Source: Tipula vernalis
Lineage: Eukaryota > Arthropoda > Insecta > Diptera > Tipulidae
Direction of reading: 5' to 3'
Length of the DNA stretch: 64,000 nt
NCBI GenBank assembly: GCA_958295665.1
Contig: OY282558.1
Location: forward strand, 316,048,092-316,112,091
This document shows positions 62,223-64,000 of this stretch, one piece after another (position 1 is the first letter of the stretch; every line of letters starts with the position of its first letter). A program made the translations under genes and the position numbers. The notes beneath the pieces were generated by a model, which did not search any database, was not told where the DNA came from, and was given only the letters and a program-made list of their open reading frames with translations.

Positions 62223-62465
62223 TTGACAAAAATGTGCCAAATGGCCTTAGTTACCAGTGGTTGCCTCGAGCAGGCAGTACGTACACTTGCGAATTGTGAA
62301 CAAGTTACCTCTTACACAATTGTACCCATCACGCAGCTGCCTAATGACAAGGCCAGAACAGCTCACGTGTTGCGCACCCTACTGGAAGGTTACGAAGCTG
62401 GTAGATTAATCTACTCAACATTGGCCCTCCCTGCCCCCTCCTCCAATAGACGCCAAACCACCTAA
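62223..62465 (+). other. 80-codon open frame of unknown origin
   Basis: Varied, protein-like composition with Cys, Gln, Leu and Thr and low AT bias (V-T-S-G-C-L-E-Q-A-V, later H-V-L-R-T-L-L-E-G-Y). It begins soon after the LINE end and lies on the opposite strand. Could be a remnant of a retroelement gene. No domain recognised and no neighbours that explain it. Confidence 0.25.
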
Positions 62466-62470
62466 ATTTA

Positions 62471-63330
62471 TGATACATTTAAGATAACAAAATTAGAGCA
62501 ATCTCTTTAAATTTTTTAAATTGCTCAGTTCTATATAAATTAGAATATGAAACATGAGAATATGTATGAAAAAAATTAAACTTTGAAAAAATATCAGAGT
62601 TTCCACCTGAAACTGAACAAAAACATTAAACGTTCTACGACGAACCATCTAAAATTATCAATATGCATAAATTCATCCATTTAAAAGGGAAAAGCCGACG
62701 GGCGCAAAGCTTTGTGTAATAATAATTTTGACCTAGTTAGACTATAATAATTGTGTGAGTTAGTTAATTCAAACAAATACAGATAGGTAAAATTCGAAAA
62801 ACGGAGATTCTACCGATATTTTGGAACTTGAGGGCAATACAGCTCAAATTAATTTCACGTTACATCATTGCAAAATATCTAACATTTTACAATAAGGCAA
62901 TAAAAATTTCGGTTTCTGAAAATTCAAGTGATACTGCAAGAAATTGTATACTTTATTATATTCTAAATAATAAATATCGGAATTTTTACAAATTCTTTAA
63001 CTATGCAATGTTGCATATTTTTTCAATGCAATCTCTCTAGAATATCGTAATTTTGTAAAGTTTACAACTTTTTTGGAAATTAGTTTCATGGGGTAAGTAA
63101 ATCTCGTGTTTTTTCCCTTGGCCGTGAAGCTTACCTGATGGCACACTTGAATTCTTTAAATTTCAATGACGCGGTATATCAGAACACGTTGACCACTACC
63201 ACCGATTGCTAGAACACTTGTCCATTTTGTTAGGATGTGGTACCGTAAAAACGTTTTTACTCCTTGCATCTTTCATTTGTTTACTTCGACCAATATCTTC
63301 CTCAGCTCACCCTTAATTGGGGTGCCATCA
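62471..63330. other. Mostly AT-rich spacer, no gene recognised
   Basis: The open frame at 62828-63040 looks like chance. From about 63110 composition rises toward the Gypsy integrase that follows, and may include the end of that element. Confidence 0.4.
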
Positions 63331-64000
63331 ACATGTGTGTCGCAATCCTCAGGTATCTTATAAAAGAAGCGCTCTACCATACGGTTTGCTTGCGGCTGGT
63401 AGGCTGTAGTCCGAATCCTGTGGGAACCTAGAATTTTTGTTAGTTCAGTGAAGAGTTTAGACTAAAATTCGTTGCCCTGGTCCGTTGTTAATTCGTCGTT
63501 AATGTCATATCTGGAGTAGGGTATGCCTCTGGCCAACGGGTGAACCTGTCGATGATCGTTAACAAATACTGGTTGCCTTCGGATGGTGGAATCGATCCGA
63601 CTATATCCATGTCAATGTGATGGAAGCGTGTTGCATGAAAACTGATTTTGCCATGCTATGATTTTGTATGTTGATGTATTTTTGATTTCTGGCATGACAA
63701 ACAGTTTGTTACCCAATTTTTGATGTCAAGATTCAAATTGGGCTAAAAATAACGTGTAGAAAGTAGTTTTCGCGATGCGCGGATTCCTGGATGTAAATTC
63801 CGTGCAGTGAATCGAAAACTACACGACGTAGTGGTTGAGGAATATATACCCGATGATTACCAGAGGAGATTTCGCAGTATAATTCATTATCACTGAAATT
63901 TACAAGTTAAAGTTTGTATTTGGACGAGATTTTGTGCTTGTTGGACGAGTTGATCAGAGATCTAAGTTCGTCGTCCGTATGTTGTAACTCTGATATCTTT
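63330..64000 (-). pseudogene. Ty3/Gypsy integrase fragment, runs off the window
   Basis: Read on the minus strand from 64000: I-S-S-G-N-H-R-V-Y-I-P, then L-H-G-I with a zinc-binding region (an H-x-H-type and a later C-H-A-R or C-x-x-C part near 63700). The DDE core follows: I-T-L-T-W-I / H-I-D-M-D-I-V-G-S-I-P (about 63620), then I-D-R-F-T-R-W-P-E-A-Y-P (about 63540), a stretch near 63440, and a region with the typical Y-H-P-Q-A-N-G-M-V-E-R-F (about 63385). Frames change at least three times. Inactive integrase of a Ty3/Gypsy element whose upstream pol genes lie beyond 64000. A different family from the one at 11 kb, judging by motif wording. Confidence 0.82.

Overview
This 64 kb window looks like non-coding, transposon-rich DNA from an insect, most likely a higher fly (Diptera). 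Evidence: strongly AT-rich sequence, (CA)n and (TA)n microsatellites, the short fly-like motif catacatatgtatgtacatac, tiny GT-AG introns of 58-66 bases, and a mobile-element mix typical of flies (copia with an initiator-Met-tRNA-type primer site, Ty3/Gypsy, Jockey-like LINEs, a DD41D mariner, pogo/Tigger, PIF/Harbinger and piggyBac miniatures). I found no convincing host gene. Everything recognisable as protein belongs to mobile elements, apart from several short gene-like pieces of unknown origin.

Layout: 0-10.6 kb is AT-rich filler with a CA/TA microsatellite and a four-copy ~178 bp satellite (6.75-7.46 kb). 10.7-13.2 kb is a decayed Ty3/Gypsy element (+). 14.3-15.3 kb is a broken DDE-transposase-like gene of a family I cannot name (-). 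15.7 kb is a MITE, 16.3 kb a 134 bp (AT)n tract, 18.6-19.1 kb an inverted minisatellite followed by a palindrome. 21.8-23.8 kb has marginal open frames, a degenerate palindromic minisatellite and a gene-like spliced piece. 25.56-27.93 kb is a structurally complete pogo/Tigger element (-) with 24 bp perfect terminal repeats, a TA duplication and an uninterrupted, once-spliced 492-residue transposase. 29.1-30.8 kb is a decayed EnSpm/CACTA-like transposase (-), flanked by gene-like exons on the + strand. 32.2-36.4 kb is a copia element (-) with a PIF/Harbinger MITE inserted in its 5' region. 37.1-38.1 kb is a Jockey-like LINE fragment. 44.3-50.7 kb is a large AT-rich interspersed repeat field broken by three islands (a unique higher-GC island, a piggyBac-type MITE, a LINE fragment). 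55.1-56.1 kb is a dead mariner. 56.4-58.3 kb is a repeat array split by an 830 bp foldback hairpin. 59.5 kb is a tRNA-derived SINE head, 60.5 kb a small pogo-like MITE, 61.7-62.1 kb a LINE RNase H end, and 63.3-64 kb a Ty3/Gypsy integrase running off the window.

The strongest object is the Tigger element, since every structural hallmark is present. Everything else coding is decayed. Coordinates of degenerate elements are approximate unless terminal repeats are stated.
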